From Bradyrhizobium ottawaense (GTDB taxonomy: Bacteria; Pseudomonadota; Alphaproteobacteria; Rhizobiales; Xanthobacteraceae), in NCBI RefSeq assembly GCF_002278135.3, contig NZ_CP029425.2, forward strand, positions 7,230,001-7,294,000: 64,000 bases of DNA. Direction: 5' to 3'. The translations under genes and the position numbers were made by a program. This document shows, piece by piece, positions 38,855-48,153 of this stretch. The stretch's first letter is position 1. Every line of letters begins with the position of its first letter. The notes under the pieces were generated by a model. The model searched no databases. It was not told the DNA's origin and worked only from the letters and a program-made list of their open reading frames with translations.

Positions 38855-41109
38855 GAAATGCGACTCCCTTCGGTCAACGGCAATCCGAGTAAACGACAAT
38901 CCTTACGGTCAATAATCAGGGGGGCTGGAAGGCCACCGAGTTCAATCGTCACCGCCTTGCCGAGCCGTGCACCGGGCGGCCATTGATCGGTGGCGTCCTT
39001 GATCGGTTCGAAGCAGCCTTTTTGAATATCCGCCGGGAGGACATGTGCAAGGCGTGCTCCCAGCGGCACCTGACGATCCTGCCCGCCGATCTCGATCTTG
39101 ACGTTCGGCGAATAGGTCAGGCCACCGAGGGCGACCGCACATGCAACCTGATATTCCGGCTTGCAAAGGACCGTTCGGTCGAATGCGGTCGTATGAGCGT
39201 CGGCTGTGAACTTGTCCAACGCGGCCAGATCCTGCGCCGCCACGATCAACGTGGCCGGATTTTGAGCGAGCGAGTCAGGCGCCTTGCTGAAATAAATGGC
39301 CGGGCTCGGAATAGTCGCTATGGTCTGGACCTGGCGCAAGTTTCTCGGGAGAAAAACCCGCACAACCCCTTGCTGGAGCAAATCCTCAAAGACGACATGG
39401 GACGCGAGGGCCCCGAGTTTAAGTGTGGTACCGGCCTCCACTGCAGCCCCGGCGGCGCTCTCGGCCTTGGCATTCTCGGCATTGGCGTTCTCGGCATTGG
39501 CGTGCTCCGCCTTGGCGCTCTCGGCCTCGGCACTTTCCGCCCCGAGGCTGCTCGGCCGGTTAAGCCTGCCCGACAACATGTACGCCAAAAACAGGTCAGA
39601 GGCGGCGCGCCCGCGCGGCGCGGCCACCTTTCGCGGCCTAGGAACCAATGCGTAGGGATCAATCGGATCGGCCTGGGTGGCCAGATCCAGTGGCGCGCCG
39701 GGCTGCATCGTGCGCGACACCGGATCCACGCTGGTCGACTTGAAACGAAGCGACATCGCCGGGTGCAGATCGAAGAAATGGAAATTTCGATCCGCCCGAT
39801 GCGTGTGTAGCATCATCCCGTCGATCGTCTTCGGCAGGCGCGAAACCACTTCAGATACGATCTGCCCGTTCAGGAGCTTGTGACTCTCGTCAACAAGTTT
39901 CGAAGCCGTTCGTCCTGCGGCGATGCTTGCGTAGCAATCGACGATCCGTTCCCAGGGCTTCGTGGCCGGATTCTCCACGGCGGGATTTCCGACGGAAGAC
40001 GTAAGTTTTTGAGGTAGCGTCGCCAGATGCAGGGCGACGGCCCAGTATCCGGGGATCAGGTATGGCGTGCTCTCGGCCTTGGCGAGCCGAAGGACGATGC
40101 GCACCCCGTCGGTCGTGCGCGTTCCGTTGAGGCGGCGAACCGGGACGACCTCGACCGAGCCGGACAAGTTCGGCTCGAACTGGTGAAGAGGGTATTTCGC
40201 CGAATCGACGCTGCCGCCAGGTCGAGCGAGCTCGACCCAAGGTGTCGATGGATACTCGAATTCGGCCGGCGGGCGGTTTGCGGGAGCCTCCGACGCAGGC
40301 GCCGCGATCGGTGTCCGGCACGCCTTGCTGATCGCGTCAATCTTCAGGTCGCCCTCCGCGAGCGTGACGCGAAACGGACCATACGGCATGCTTCCTTCCG
40401 GAAACAGTCGAAGCGCCATATCGTCGGACTCGGGCGACGGAGCCGACGCGTGCGTCAGCGCCGCGGAAAGAATCTCGATCTCGACCCGACGATGGGACGG
40501 TTGCGGCGCCGGCTCGCCTGCAGCCTCGGTGGCCGGCCTGGCAGGATCCGCACAAGCGCCGCCTGCTCCTGAATTCGCCTTGGCCTGCCCGCGTCCTTCG
40601 ATCTCGAGCGCGAGCGGCACGCCCGGCGCGCTTTGTCGCAACAGTGCGGCGATCGTCTGCGCGCGCTGGAACGAAAGCTTCAGGTTTGAATCGTCCCCGC
40701 CCTCGCTGTCGGCGAAACCCGAAACGCGGACGAGCAGGCGCGACTTCGACGGCCTGCCACTGTCACGATTCGCCGCGACGAGCAGGGCCCCCAGCTCCTT
40801 GATCTCCCGAATGATGGCAGCTGGCCGCTTCTTGTCGGACGACCAGACATGGCCGCTCAACCTGCTCGCACCGCGGGGAAAGCAGATCAGAGGCTCGCGA
40901 ATGACGATAGTGCCGCCGGTTTCGACAGGACCGCCATTGATGAGCGCCAGTTTCTGATACAGCGCATTCACGCAGGTACCGTGTGCACCGCAGTTGTCTT
41001 CACGGACTGCGGCGGACGTTGCACGAGTGGCGGTCGCAAGACAAAGGAGCGTCAACAGAGCCGCGCATGGCCGGCATGGCGCCCGCCGACTCGTTCGGTT
41101 GTACCTCAT
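38848..41109 (-). CDS. Secreted OmpA-like protein
   Basis: The protein of 753 residues starts with a basic N-terminus and a hydrophobic stretch (PCAALLTLLCLATATRATSAA), a signal peptide. Residues about 100-215 hold an OmpA-C-like domain: LLVRVSGFADSEGGDDSNLK, LSFQRAQTIAALLRQ and the closing SHRRVEIEIL, interrupted by a Pro/Ala-rich insert. OmpA-C domains bind peptidoglycan, so this should be periplasmic or outer-membrane associated. The C-terminal half is uncharacterised and contains an Ala/Glu-rich repeat. A strong purine-rich site (GGGGGTGGGGG) precedes the ATG. It overlaps the giant gene's start, so the two are probably made together. Confidence 0.75.
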   Translation of the reverse strand: MRYNRTSRRAPCRPCAALLTLLCLATATRATSAAVREDNCGAHGTCVNALYQKLALINGGPVETGGTIVIREPLICFPRGASRLSGHVWSSDKKRPAAIIREIKELGALLVAANRDSGRPSKSRLLVRVSGFADSEGGDDSNLKLSFQRAQTIAALLRQSAPGVPLALEIEGRGQAKANSGAGGACADPARPATEAAGEPAPQPSHRRVEIEILSAALTHASAPSPESDDMALRLFPEGSMPYGPFRVTLAEGDLKIDAISKACRTPIAAPASEAPANRPPAEFEYPSTPWVELARPGGSVDSAKYPLHQFEPNLSGSVEVVPVRRLNGTRTTDGVRIVLRLAKAESTPYLIPGYWAVALHLATLPQKLTSSVGNPAVENPATKPWERIVDCYASIAAGRTASKLVDESHKLLNGQIVSEVVSRLPKTIDGMMLHTHRADRNFHFFDLHPAMSLRFKSTSVDPVSRTMQPGAPLDLATQADPIDPYALVPRPRKVAAPRGRAASDLFLAYMLSGRLNRPSSLGAESAEAESAKAEHANAENANAENAKAESAAGAAVEAGTTLKLGALASHVVFEDLLQQGVVRVFLPRNLRQVQTIATIPSPAIYFSKAPDSLAQNPATLIVAAQDLAALDKFTADAHTTAFDRTVLCKPEYQVACAVALGGLTYSPNVKIEIGGQDRQVPLGARLAHVLPADIQKGCFEPIKDATDQWPPGARLGKAVTIELGGLPAPLIIDRKDCRLLGLPLTEGSRISW
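39455..39545 (-). repeat. Tandem repeat coding for an Ala/Glu-rich spacer
   Basis: About six imperfect copies of a 15-base unit (plus-strand form close to CTCGGCATTGGCGTT) encode ESAEAESAKAEHANAENANA and onwards within the OmpA-like protein. It forms a helical, charged spacer between the two halves of the protein. Copy number could vary by slippage. Confidence 0.7.
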
Positions 41110-41168
41110 CCCCCACCCCCTTAGAAAGATTGCCCCATCAGCAAATGACTTTCAACGAGTATAAATTC

Positions 41169-44100
41169 TCAAGCAGTCGGTGACAGCATAGACGTCAGCC
41201 AACGTCTCCATCCCTGAAATGCGGCAGCTATCGCAATGAAATCCTGCGCCCGATCGCTGTGGTGGTCGACGATCTCCGCATATGCAGATAAGGCTTCGAC
41301 GAAACTGCCGGCCTCATCGGCCAGCGAAAGAATGGCGTAGCCATCGAGTGGCCGCCGACTGCGGGCCTGGCGGCCGCCGTTCGCCAGGTATTTGTCGACC
41401 GACGACCACCATCCAAGCTTGCTCGGAATCTCTCCTGGAAATGCCCTGGTCAGGGCGTGCCCAGCCGGCTCTATCCAATCGGGATGTGTCCCGGCGAGCG
41501 TGTTCAGGACACATCGCGCCGCGGCCTCCGAGCCCGATGCGGCCATCTGTGCGACCAACCCCGCGAATTCGCGCGTGAACTTTGGGTCGGCGATCACCGC
41601 GTTGCCCGGAATCGCGGACGAGCCCTTCAGCAAGGTCCTCATGCCGGAGACTAGCTCCGGAAAATTGGGCTGCAATTGGGAAGCGACGGCTTCAAATGAC
41701 TTTCCGAACTCCTGCAACATCCGCGCCCCGATCGTGGAGAAAACGGCGTTGAAATCGAGCTTTCGCAAAATCGGTCGCGCCGTATCCGTTTCATGGAAAG
41801 CGAGCACGCGCAATGCGCCGCTCGTGGTCGCGGCCGCCGGCACCTTTTGTCCACTCCTGCACATCGCTCCGACTGCATCGAGGATGCGAGCTTTTCGCTC
41901 CAGAACGACCGAGCCGGCAACGAAGTCATCCGCATGCACGATGCACGCTGCATAGTCCCAGGCTGCATCGCCCAATCCGGTCGGGAACGATACGAGCTTC
42001 CAGTCGGCCATGCCGGACTGCAGCAGGACGGGAATGGCCTGCGGGTCGCGTGCCCCAAGACGCAAGCAGAAGCGCAACGGCCCGCCGGCAGCTTCATCGG
42101 CCATGCGCGCGGCATCGAAGTCGCCGTCGCCAAGCGCAGCGAACGCAGGCGCCAGCGGTCCGGAGGTCGTGCCTCGATTGAGCCACTCCCGCAGCTCGTC
42201 CCAGTTCCCCGAACGATACTGGGTTTCGCAGACCATCCCGACGAGCGCAGGATTGTGCGCGCCCCTCTGCAGATCGTCCAACACGGAGGAAAGCCCGACG
42301 ACCGCTCCCCGCTGCAGAAGACGCCTGCCGAAAGCCACCAGCAACGAGGACGCCACCCTAGGCGGCAACGTTCTGAGCGCCTCCGCAGAGACCGCCCGTC
42401 CGAGCCTGACCTTGAGGTAGACTTGCGCCGCCCCCGTCAGGTCGTCGACGGCACTGGCCAGGAGGGCTCCCACCTCTGGCCTCCAATAGGAATCCGCCTC
42501 CTCGATTCTCTCCTCGCCGCTCAACAGCAGATGGTAGATCGCTTCCGCGCGCATGTCGGTGCTGCTGTTGGCCCGGGCGCGGAAGAATTTCGTGGCTCGC
42601 AAATTGGCGTTGTCGAACCGCCGGCGATCCTGCCGGCGCATCAGGTCGAGCATCGCAAGCCTTACATCGCTTCGGTGCCGCAGGCACTCGCCGGTGCGGG
42701 TCACAAGCCAGCGCTCGGATTCAAGCCGCCGCAACAGCTCCATCGCTTCGTCCGTTGACAGCGCATCGGCTTTTTCGACGAGGCCGCTGGCCGGGGCCAT
42801 AACCTCGCGGATGACGTCGGTGGTGACGGCGCGCACGACCAGCCCGGGCACCGCGAGCTGCCGTACCTGCGGGTCGTTGATGTGATTGACCATCCGGTTG
42901 ATCAGGATGCCCGTAATGCGCCTGCTCGTCACCAGGTCTGCGCCGGCATCACTGTCATCGTCTCCGGCCGACTCCTGCGCATCCCCTGACTCGCGGTCAG
43001 ATGCCTCGACTTCCCGAATGATCTCGTCCAGGAGAGACGCACGCTCCGCTTGGTCCCTGCTCTTGAGCCAGTTCATGACGATTGCGACATCGAGAGGACT
43101 GCCCCGCAGCAGCTTGGCAAGAGCTGTGATCTGCGAACTCGCGATTCCGATGGCATCGCTTTGGTTGCGCCGGCGGATGAGTTCGACAGTGGCCGCGAGT
43201 GGAAGCGGCCCGAGCTTGATGGGCGGGTGACTAGTCGTGATCTCCGGCGCGCCGGCGCGGCCTGCTACAACGACCCGCAAATTCTCCCAGCTCCCCCCCG
43301 ATCTCGCGCCCGTCGGCGGCGTCGGTGCGCGCAGCGTTGCGATTAGATCTGAGATACCTTTCACCGCCTGCTGGTCGTACTGAACCACTTCGAATGTGTC
43401 GAAGACGAGCAGTACCGGCGCCCGACCCTCGTTGATCGATTCGATGATCGACCTCAGCTCGAAGCAATATGCATTGAGCTGCGATCGCGTCGTATCTTCG
43501 AGCAGCCGCTGCGACGGATTGTTGGCCAGCAGATCGATTGCACCGCGCAAATCGGCTCGGAATTTGGCCAGCGGCGCTTCCAGCCCGGGAAACCACGTGG
43601 AGAATTGGAGGGCAATGTCGATGAGGATCTGCAGCGGCTGGCGCGGTGCCAGCGCGGCGCGATCGAAATCGAGATAGGCGAAGGGTAGATCGACGCCCGG
43701 AAACAAGGCATGGTCGAGAATGAATTTTCCGATCAGACTTGACTTGCCCATGCCGCCGATGCCGCTGATGATCAGCGGCTCGTTGGCTGCGTCGCTGAAG
43801 GTTATTCTCTGCCACAAGCTCCGAATGGCTCGACTTGCATATTGCCTGAGCTCTTCGGGCGGCACGATTCCAACATATGCGCGCAGCGTCTCGATCTGCT
43901 TTTCACGGCCGACGATGCGGTCTCTGCTGCCGTCCGCGCCATCCTGCTCCGTCCGCCCAACCAGGACTCTCAAGGGCTCCAACAATTCGCGTTTGGCGAT
44001 TTGCCTGCGGACATCTGCCGTTGGCGGCACCGCCGCGAAGTCGGTCCCGGCGAGCCAGCCGGACACGACCATCAACTGATCGAGCTCCGAGGCCGTGGCG

Positions 44101-44558
44101 GCGTCTAGCTCGGGCAAATCACCCTTTATGACCCGGCGGAGCATGGCGCCCTCCAGATCGTCGCTGTCCGCAGGTATGTCGATCGCGGACTTCAGCGTGT
44201 TGGACGCGTTGGCATCCAGCAGCACCTGCCGACGGACGCTGGGCTTGAGTTGCCACATGGGCGTCCCGCTCCGCGGCACCAGTTCGGATTGGGCAAGCAA
44301 CGCACGAAGATCCGGACTTTCGTCCTTGTCGGGCGAGAAGCCGATACTGTTGGGAAGGAAGTAGCCGCGGGTGGCGGCGGCCAGCAGCTGCTGTGACGCG
44401 AGGTCACCAGGGAAAGCCGTCTCGGTCTTGCCCGACACGGAATTCGCAGCGTCCCGCACCACGCTCAAATCGCTATCGAGCTTTGCCGTATCGATACCGG
44501 CTGCTCGCAATCGCGCGACGATGTCAGCCATTGAAGACGTGCTATCCGGTGCCGCCAT
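41169..44558 (-). CDS. STAND-type NTPase with helical repeat C-terminus
   Basis: The protein has about 1,129 residues. Residues 1-210 are helical and could recruit partners. Then follow DRIVGREKQIETL, Walker A GIGGMGKSSLIGKF (about residues 266-279), Walker B APVLLVFDTFEVVQY (about 380-394), a sensor-like LRVVVAGRAG and a GxP-type motif LLRGSPLDVAIVM. This order marks the STAND class of signalling NTPases. The C-terminal half is built of repeated helices (TPR-like), typical of a sensing region. The ATG at 44558 has AGAGGTGA upstream; the stop of the preceding gene lies within 20 bases. It is the likely switch of the operon, sensing a trigger and activating effectors (inference). Confidence 0.85.
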   Translation of the reverse strand: MAAPDSTSSMADIVARLRAAGIDTAKLDSDLSVVRDAANSVSGKTETAFPGDLASQQLLAAATRGYFLPNSIGFSPDKDESPDLRALLAQSELVPRSGTPMWQLKPSVRRQVLLDANASNTLKSAIDIPADSDDLEGAMLRRVIKGDLPELDAATASELDQLMVVSGWLAGTDFAAVPPTADVRRQIAKRELLEPLRVLVGRTEQDGADGSRDRIVGREKQIETLRAYVGIVPPEELRQYASRAIRSLWQRITFSDAANEPLIISGIGGMGKSSLIGKFILDHALFPGVDLPFAYLDFDRAALAPRQPLQILIDIALQFSTWFPGLEAPLAKFRADLRGAIDLLANNPSQRLLEDTTRSQLNAYCFELRSIIESINEGRAPVLLVFDTFEVVQYDQQAVKGISDLIATLRAPTPPTGARSGGSWENLRVVVAGRAGAPEITTSHPPIKLGPLPLAATVELIRRRNQSDAIGIASSQITALAKLLRGSPLDVAIVMNWLKSRDQAERASLLDEIIREVEASDRESGDAQESAGDDDSDAGADLVTSRRITGILINRMVNHINDPQVRQLAVPGLVVRAVTTDVIREVMAPASGLVEKADALSTDEAMELLRRLESERWLVTRTGECLRHRSDVRLAMLDLMRRQDRRRFDNANLRATKFFRARANSSTDMRAEAIYHLLLSGEERIEEADSYWRPEVGALLASAVDDLTGAAQVYLKVRLGRAVSAEALRTLPPRVASSLLVAFGRRLLQRGAVVGLSSVLDDLQRGAHNPALVGMVCETQYRSGNWDELREWLNRGTTSGPLAPAFAALGDGDFDAARMADEAAGGPLRFCLRLGARDPQAIPVLLQSGMADWKLVSFPTGLGDAAWDYAACIVHADDFVAGSVVLERKARILDAVGAMCRSGQKVPAAATTSGALRVLAFHETDTARPILRKLDFNAVFSTIGARMLQEFGKSFEAVASQLQPNFPELVSGMRTLLKGSSAIPGNAVIADPKFTREFAGLVAQMAASGSEAAARCVLNTLAGTHPDWIEPAGHALTRAFPGEIPSKLGWWSSVDKYLANGGRQARSRRPLDGYAILSLADEAGSFVEALSAYAEIVDHHSDRAQDFIAIAAAFQGWRRWLTSMLSPTA

Positions 44559-44569
44559 GCCATTCACCT

Positions 44570-46669
44570 CTATTGCATGACCTTGATTGCCTTCAGCGCT
44601 GGGACCACACCGCCAGCCAACGTCTTCAGCCTGAGCCCAGGATCGGCCAAATCCGGCAACGTGGCCTTCGAATATTCGTAGAGCGCTGCAACCGTATCAT
44701 CGTTGTAGCGGCCGTCCGCGCCAGCGGCAGAAACTGCTGCCCGAATGCAGCTCTTCCAGGCTTCGATGCCAATCGTGTCGTAAGCGACGACATCGTGCTT
44801 GTACTGACTTGTATATTCGCGCACAAAATCGGGAATATGACCGATTAGCAGCCAACGCATCGATTTCAAGCCCGGTCCCAACACCTGCTGCGTGTCCGTG
44901 ACACCGATCATCCCCGCGATGAGTTCCTTCAGCCCTCCGTCAGGCGGCGACTTGTGGATGTCATCGATGACGATCCAAACGAGTTCGCGCAATACCAGTT
45001 CCTGACCTGCCGCCGGCCCCGCCGTTCTGTCGATCACGGTTTCGCTCACGGTAAGTCCAGCGTTTTTGGCGCGATCCTCCAACAGCCGACCGAACCAGGC
45101 CGGCAGATCGTTTGCCCACCAGCGGGTACGTTGCCGCTCGTCCGTAGGTTTTTCCGGCATACCCCTCATTTCGCCGAGATCGATGCGGCGGCCGAGTTCC
45201 AGGAGAAAATCCTCCGGCCTGTCGGATTTAAATTCCTTCATTTCCTCGGCGGAGAATTCGACCACGATCGCGGGCCGACGTCGCGCAATGGCGCGCAGGA
45301 TTCGGGTGGAAAAGCTCTTGCCGGACTTTCCAGGCACACCAGATGCGTTCTGCTCGCTGACGACCAGAACCCGCTGCACCGCATGCGAATCGAACATCGC
45401 GAATGCGGCTTCCTTGAAATCCACCCTTCCTAGCACAGGCTCGGGCTTCTGGCGATCATCGGACAACGACCACAGCCCGTCGTTGGTCCCGAAAACGGCG
45501 GATGATTCCAGCAGAAGGCCTGGTTTCTCCACCGAAAGCCGGGCGATCACCTGATTTATAAACACACCCTGATTGCAGAGACTGGTGGGCCTGTTCGGAT
45601 AGGCTGACGGGTGCCCCGCATTGTGAAACCCGACGATATCCGGCGTTGCGTCGAAGCAAGGTGATCCGGAGGAGCCTCCGTTCGTGTTGGTCGAATAAAA
45701 CAATCGGGTCGAGGGATCGGGATCGCTGTCGACAAAGTCCCCCTTATCGAACATCTGGGGACCGGCGGAGGGATGCTGCAGAAGCGCGATTGCACTGCCA
45801 GGACGCGGCGGGCGCACCGGGGCGCCCAAACGCTGCCATCCGCGAAGCTTGCCTCCGCCTCCGCCAATGGATTCGGCACCGATCCGCTCGGCCAGACGAA
45901 TGATTGCGCAGTCGAGGCGCTGGTCAATCGGCGGCGGGCCGAAAAGGTGGGTCCGTCCGTCATCCGGATGCTTCATGCTCGACCATTCGAGCCAACGGCT
46001 GGCTGGCGGATTTTCCCGAGGAGTCACGAGCCTGACCACGCGCAGACCACTCGGCGGGGCTGCGACGGCGAAGGCGCCGACGGGCGCCCAGTAGTCGAAC
46101 ACGAAAGCTAGGCTCTGCTCCGCTCCCGCCAGCGCAACATCCCCGGCCGGGCCGGGGACCAGGAAGCGCTCGACGACGTGACGCGCCGTCAGAACGAGAT
46201 CTGCCCCGATGAGGAAACCGGTCCCCTTGAAGCCCGGCTCGTACGGATCGTCGATCCAGATCGCACACACACGGTAACGGGCGGCCTCCATTCCTTCAAA
46301 GAACGTCTTCGAAACCAGGAAGGGCTGAACCTTGTTGTTCAGGCTCTGGAGGTTAGCCTGATCGGCCACTCCGTCCGCATTCACGGCAATCTGGTCCGAG
46401 AGGATTCCGCGAAGCACGGCATTGGTCTGACTGCGACTGATGAGCTCGACACAAAACCGTTCGAGCCATCCCTGGCTGGCCAAGTGCGGTACCAGCGCTT
46501 CCGTCAAGACGACCTTGTTGCCCGGATCCTGTGGCGCAAGACGCTCGATATAGTTCTTGCGATCGCTCGGCTGCGTGTCGGGCGGCAGGATCGCGTCGAC
46601 CGCCGCCGTTATCACCGCCCACGAGGCGTAGAGATTCAAGACTTTCGGTAAAATCGCCTGCGTCGGCAT
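44570..46669 (-). CDS. Trypsin-fold protease with C-terminal P-loop-like domain
   Basis: The protein has 699 residues. Residues 1-95 are a helical domain reminiscent of effector-associated (EAD) adaptor domains. Residues 140-380 are trypsin-like: His164 in GFLIGADLVLTARHVVE, Asp253 in LDCAIIRLAE and Ser334 in NGGSSGSPCFD. The C-terminal part has GVPGKSGKSFSTRILRAI (about 444-461), a Walker A-like loop one residue longer than usual, and LVWIVIDDIHKSP (Asp569-Asp570) as Walker B, then RWLLIGHIPDF as a sensor-like strand. It starts one base after the preceding stop (TAAAATG). A protease and an NTPase-like module in one chain suggests nucleotide-gated proteolysis. Confidence 0.8.
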   Translation of the reverse strand: MPTQAILPKVLNLYASWAVITAAVDAILPPDTQPSDRKNYIERLAPQDPGNKVVLTEALVPHLASQGWLERFCVELISRSQTNAVLRGILSDQIAVNADGVADQANLQSLNNKVQPFLVSKTFFEGMEAARYRVCAIWIDDPYEPGFKGTGFLIGADLVLTARHVVERFLVPGPAGDVALAGAEQSLAFVFDYWAPVGAFAVAAPPSGLRVVRLVTPRENPPASRWLEWSSMKHPDDGRTHLFGPPPIDQRLDCAIIRLAERIGAESIGGGGGKLRGWQRLGAPVRPPRPGSAIALLQHPSAGPQMFDKGDFVDSDPDPSTRLFYSTNTNGGSSGSPCFDATPDIVGFHNAGHPSAYPNRPTSLCNQGVFINQVIARLSVEKPGLLLESSAVFGTNDGLWSLSDDRQKPEPVLGRVDFKEAAFAMFDSHAVQRVLVVSEQNASGVPGKSGKSFSTRILRAIARRRPAIVVEFSAEEMKEFKSDRPEDFLLELGRRIDLGEMRGMPEKPTDERQRTRWWANDLPAWFGRLLEDRAKNAGLTVSETVIDRTAGPAAGQELVLRELVWIVIDDIHKSPPDGGLKELIAGMIGVTDTQQVLGPGLKSMRWLLIGHIPDFVREYTSQYKHDVVAYDTIGIEAWKSCIRAAVSAAGADGRYNDDTVAALYEYSKATLPDLADPGLRLKTLAGGVVPALKAIKVMQ

Positions 46670-46670
46670 T

Positions 46671-47831
46671 TTAGATACCCCACTCCCCCGTCTGGCTTCG
46701 GACGATCGCAGGGTGATCGGCTATCGCCGACAGGAGCACGGCTTCGTTGCGCGCTCCGGGGCGGCCAAAATAATGCAGTCCCACAACCTTCGACGATGCG
46801 AAATCCACCAGCGGACTGCCGGAGGACCCATTGGTCGTCGAACAGTCGTGGGCCAGTACATCCGTGCCGAGAAGCTCCAGCACGCAACCCGGAGAAAAGC
46901 GCTTGGTGCCGTCGAGCTCACCGAAAACTTTGAATACGTTCTGATCGTCCGCGAGGTCCTTGATCGGGTGCCCTGCGACGAAAACATTCCGTTTCGCCCA
47001 TCCGTTGGACTGTGCCTTCAGATCCATCACGATCGGTGACGGCATGCCGCCTGCCGCGTCCGCCGTCGGCGGCTTCAGCCGGAAAATCGCGAGATCCGGT
47101 TTGTCACCGCCCTCGACATAAAGCACCTCGTCGAGGGCGAACCGCGAATGCTTCGAGCCTCCCTTCTCGAAGCGGAAATCTACGACGCATGGCCGATCGG
47201 TCCGCAACCGCCATCCCTGGCGCACGTCGGTGGCCGCCAGCGCAGCGTTCTGTCGGGCCACCGCACCGGCGACATGCGCATTGGTCACCAGCGTGTTCCT
47301 GCCAATCAACCACCCGGTCGCAACAGGAACGAACGGCTCAGCGCTTCCGACCATGATGCAGCCAACCCGAGCGCAGATGTCCAGGATCGCGTTCTGTGCC
47401 GTATTGATATACGCAACCCAGAAGTCGTCTTTCGCAGTCGCCGCACTGGTGTCGGGCGCATCGCCCTCGACGAACCAGGCTGGCCGCCCAATGACTTGGA
47501 TCACGGCCTCCAGATTCGCCAATTGCCCTGCGTTGAGATCGCGATGGCTGACGTGACCGCCGGCGAGCGAGGCGGCAAGGTCGAGTCCTTCCCGTGCGGT
47601 CTTGTTGGCAACCGCGCGAGCGAGCTCCGTCGCGCCGGGAGACGCCGCTTTGAGATTCCATTCGATGCGCTGCTCAACCTCCTGCAACGACGGTGACTTC
47701 GGCGCGACTGACTCCAATCCGCCGGCTTCTCGCGGCGCCGCCGCTGGTCCGAGCCCCAGCTTCTTGATCTCTTTGATGACTCGTTCGGCGCGTTCCTCAG
47801 TGGACTCCGGGAAGCGGGCTCGACTTATCAT
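46671..47831 (-). CDS. Trypsin-fold serine protease
   Basis: The protein has 386 residues. An N-terminal helical region of about 125 residues (TEERAERVIKEIKKLGLG and onwards) precedes a trypsin-like domain with His186 in GWLIGRNTLVTNAHVAG, Asp246 in KPDLAIFRLK and Ser337 in TTNGSSGSPLVDF, a full triad. There is no signal peptide. GGAGAG precedes the ATG. It is closely related in layout to the protease part of the next gene and of the trypsin-PLD gene, suggesting duplication within the operon. Its substrate is unknown; other operon proteins are candidates. Confidence 0.85.
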   Translation of the reverse strand: MISRARFPESTEERAERVIKEIKKLGLGPAAAPREAGGLESVAPKSPSLQEVEQRIEWNLKAASPGATELARAVANKTAREGLDLAASLAGGHVSHRDLNAGQLANLEAVIQVIGRPAWFVEGDAPDTSAATAKDDFWVAYINTAQNAILDICARVGCIMVGSAEPFVPVATGWLIGRNTLVTNAHVAGAVARQNAALAATDVRQGWRLRTDRPCVVDFRFEKGGSKHSRFALDEVLYVEGGDKPDLAIFRLKPPTADAAGGMPSPIVMDLKAQSNGWAKRNVFVAGHPIKDLADDQNVFKVFGELDGTKRFSPGCVLELLGTDVLAHDCSTTNGSSGSPLVDFASSKVVGLHYFGRPGARNEAVLLSAIADHPAIVRSQTGEWGI

Positions 47832-47856
47832 GGCGTCTCTCCGCAGGGGACCGTCA

Positions 47857-48153
47857 TCAGGGCGGATCGATTGTTACGTCATAGGTCTTGTCCGGCTCCG
47901 CTCCGACATTGATGTCTACGGAGCGGCTCTCGCCAGAGGCGGTGAAGATGCGCAGCCGAACCTCTCCGGTTGGAAGCCCGATCTGGGCATGCCCGTCCGC
48001 ATCCGTTTGATACATCAGTTCCGGCACCGGACCGCTTGCCTGCTCGACCGCGATCCGGGCACCGGCAAGCGGCTGCCCATCGCGGAGGGTCACATGAATG
48101 AAGCACCGGCTGCGCGGCACGGAAGCTGTCAAGCCGAGGCGGCCTGCAACCAC
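47857..48153 (-). CDS. Small CNA-B/Ig-like beta-sandwich protein
   Basis: The product of 98 residues contains RDGQPLAGARIAVEQASG, YQTDADGHAQIGLPTGEV and RSVDINVGAEPDKTYDVTI. This is the pattern of carboxypeptidase-regulatory-like or CNA-B beta-sandwich domains. A GTG start at 48153 overlaps the previous gene; a second GTG at 48120 would begin just after its stop. No signal peptide. As a stand-alone domain it may be an adaptor or a binding module for a neighbouring protease. Confidence 0.6.
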   Translation of the reverse strand: MVAGRLGLTASVPRSRCFIHVTLRDGQPLAGARIAVEQASGPVPELMYQTDADGHAQIGLPTGEVRLRIFTASGESRSVDINVGAEPDKTYDVTIDPP

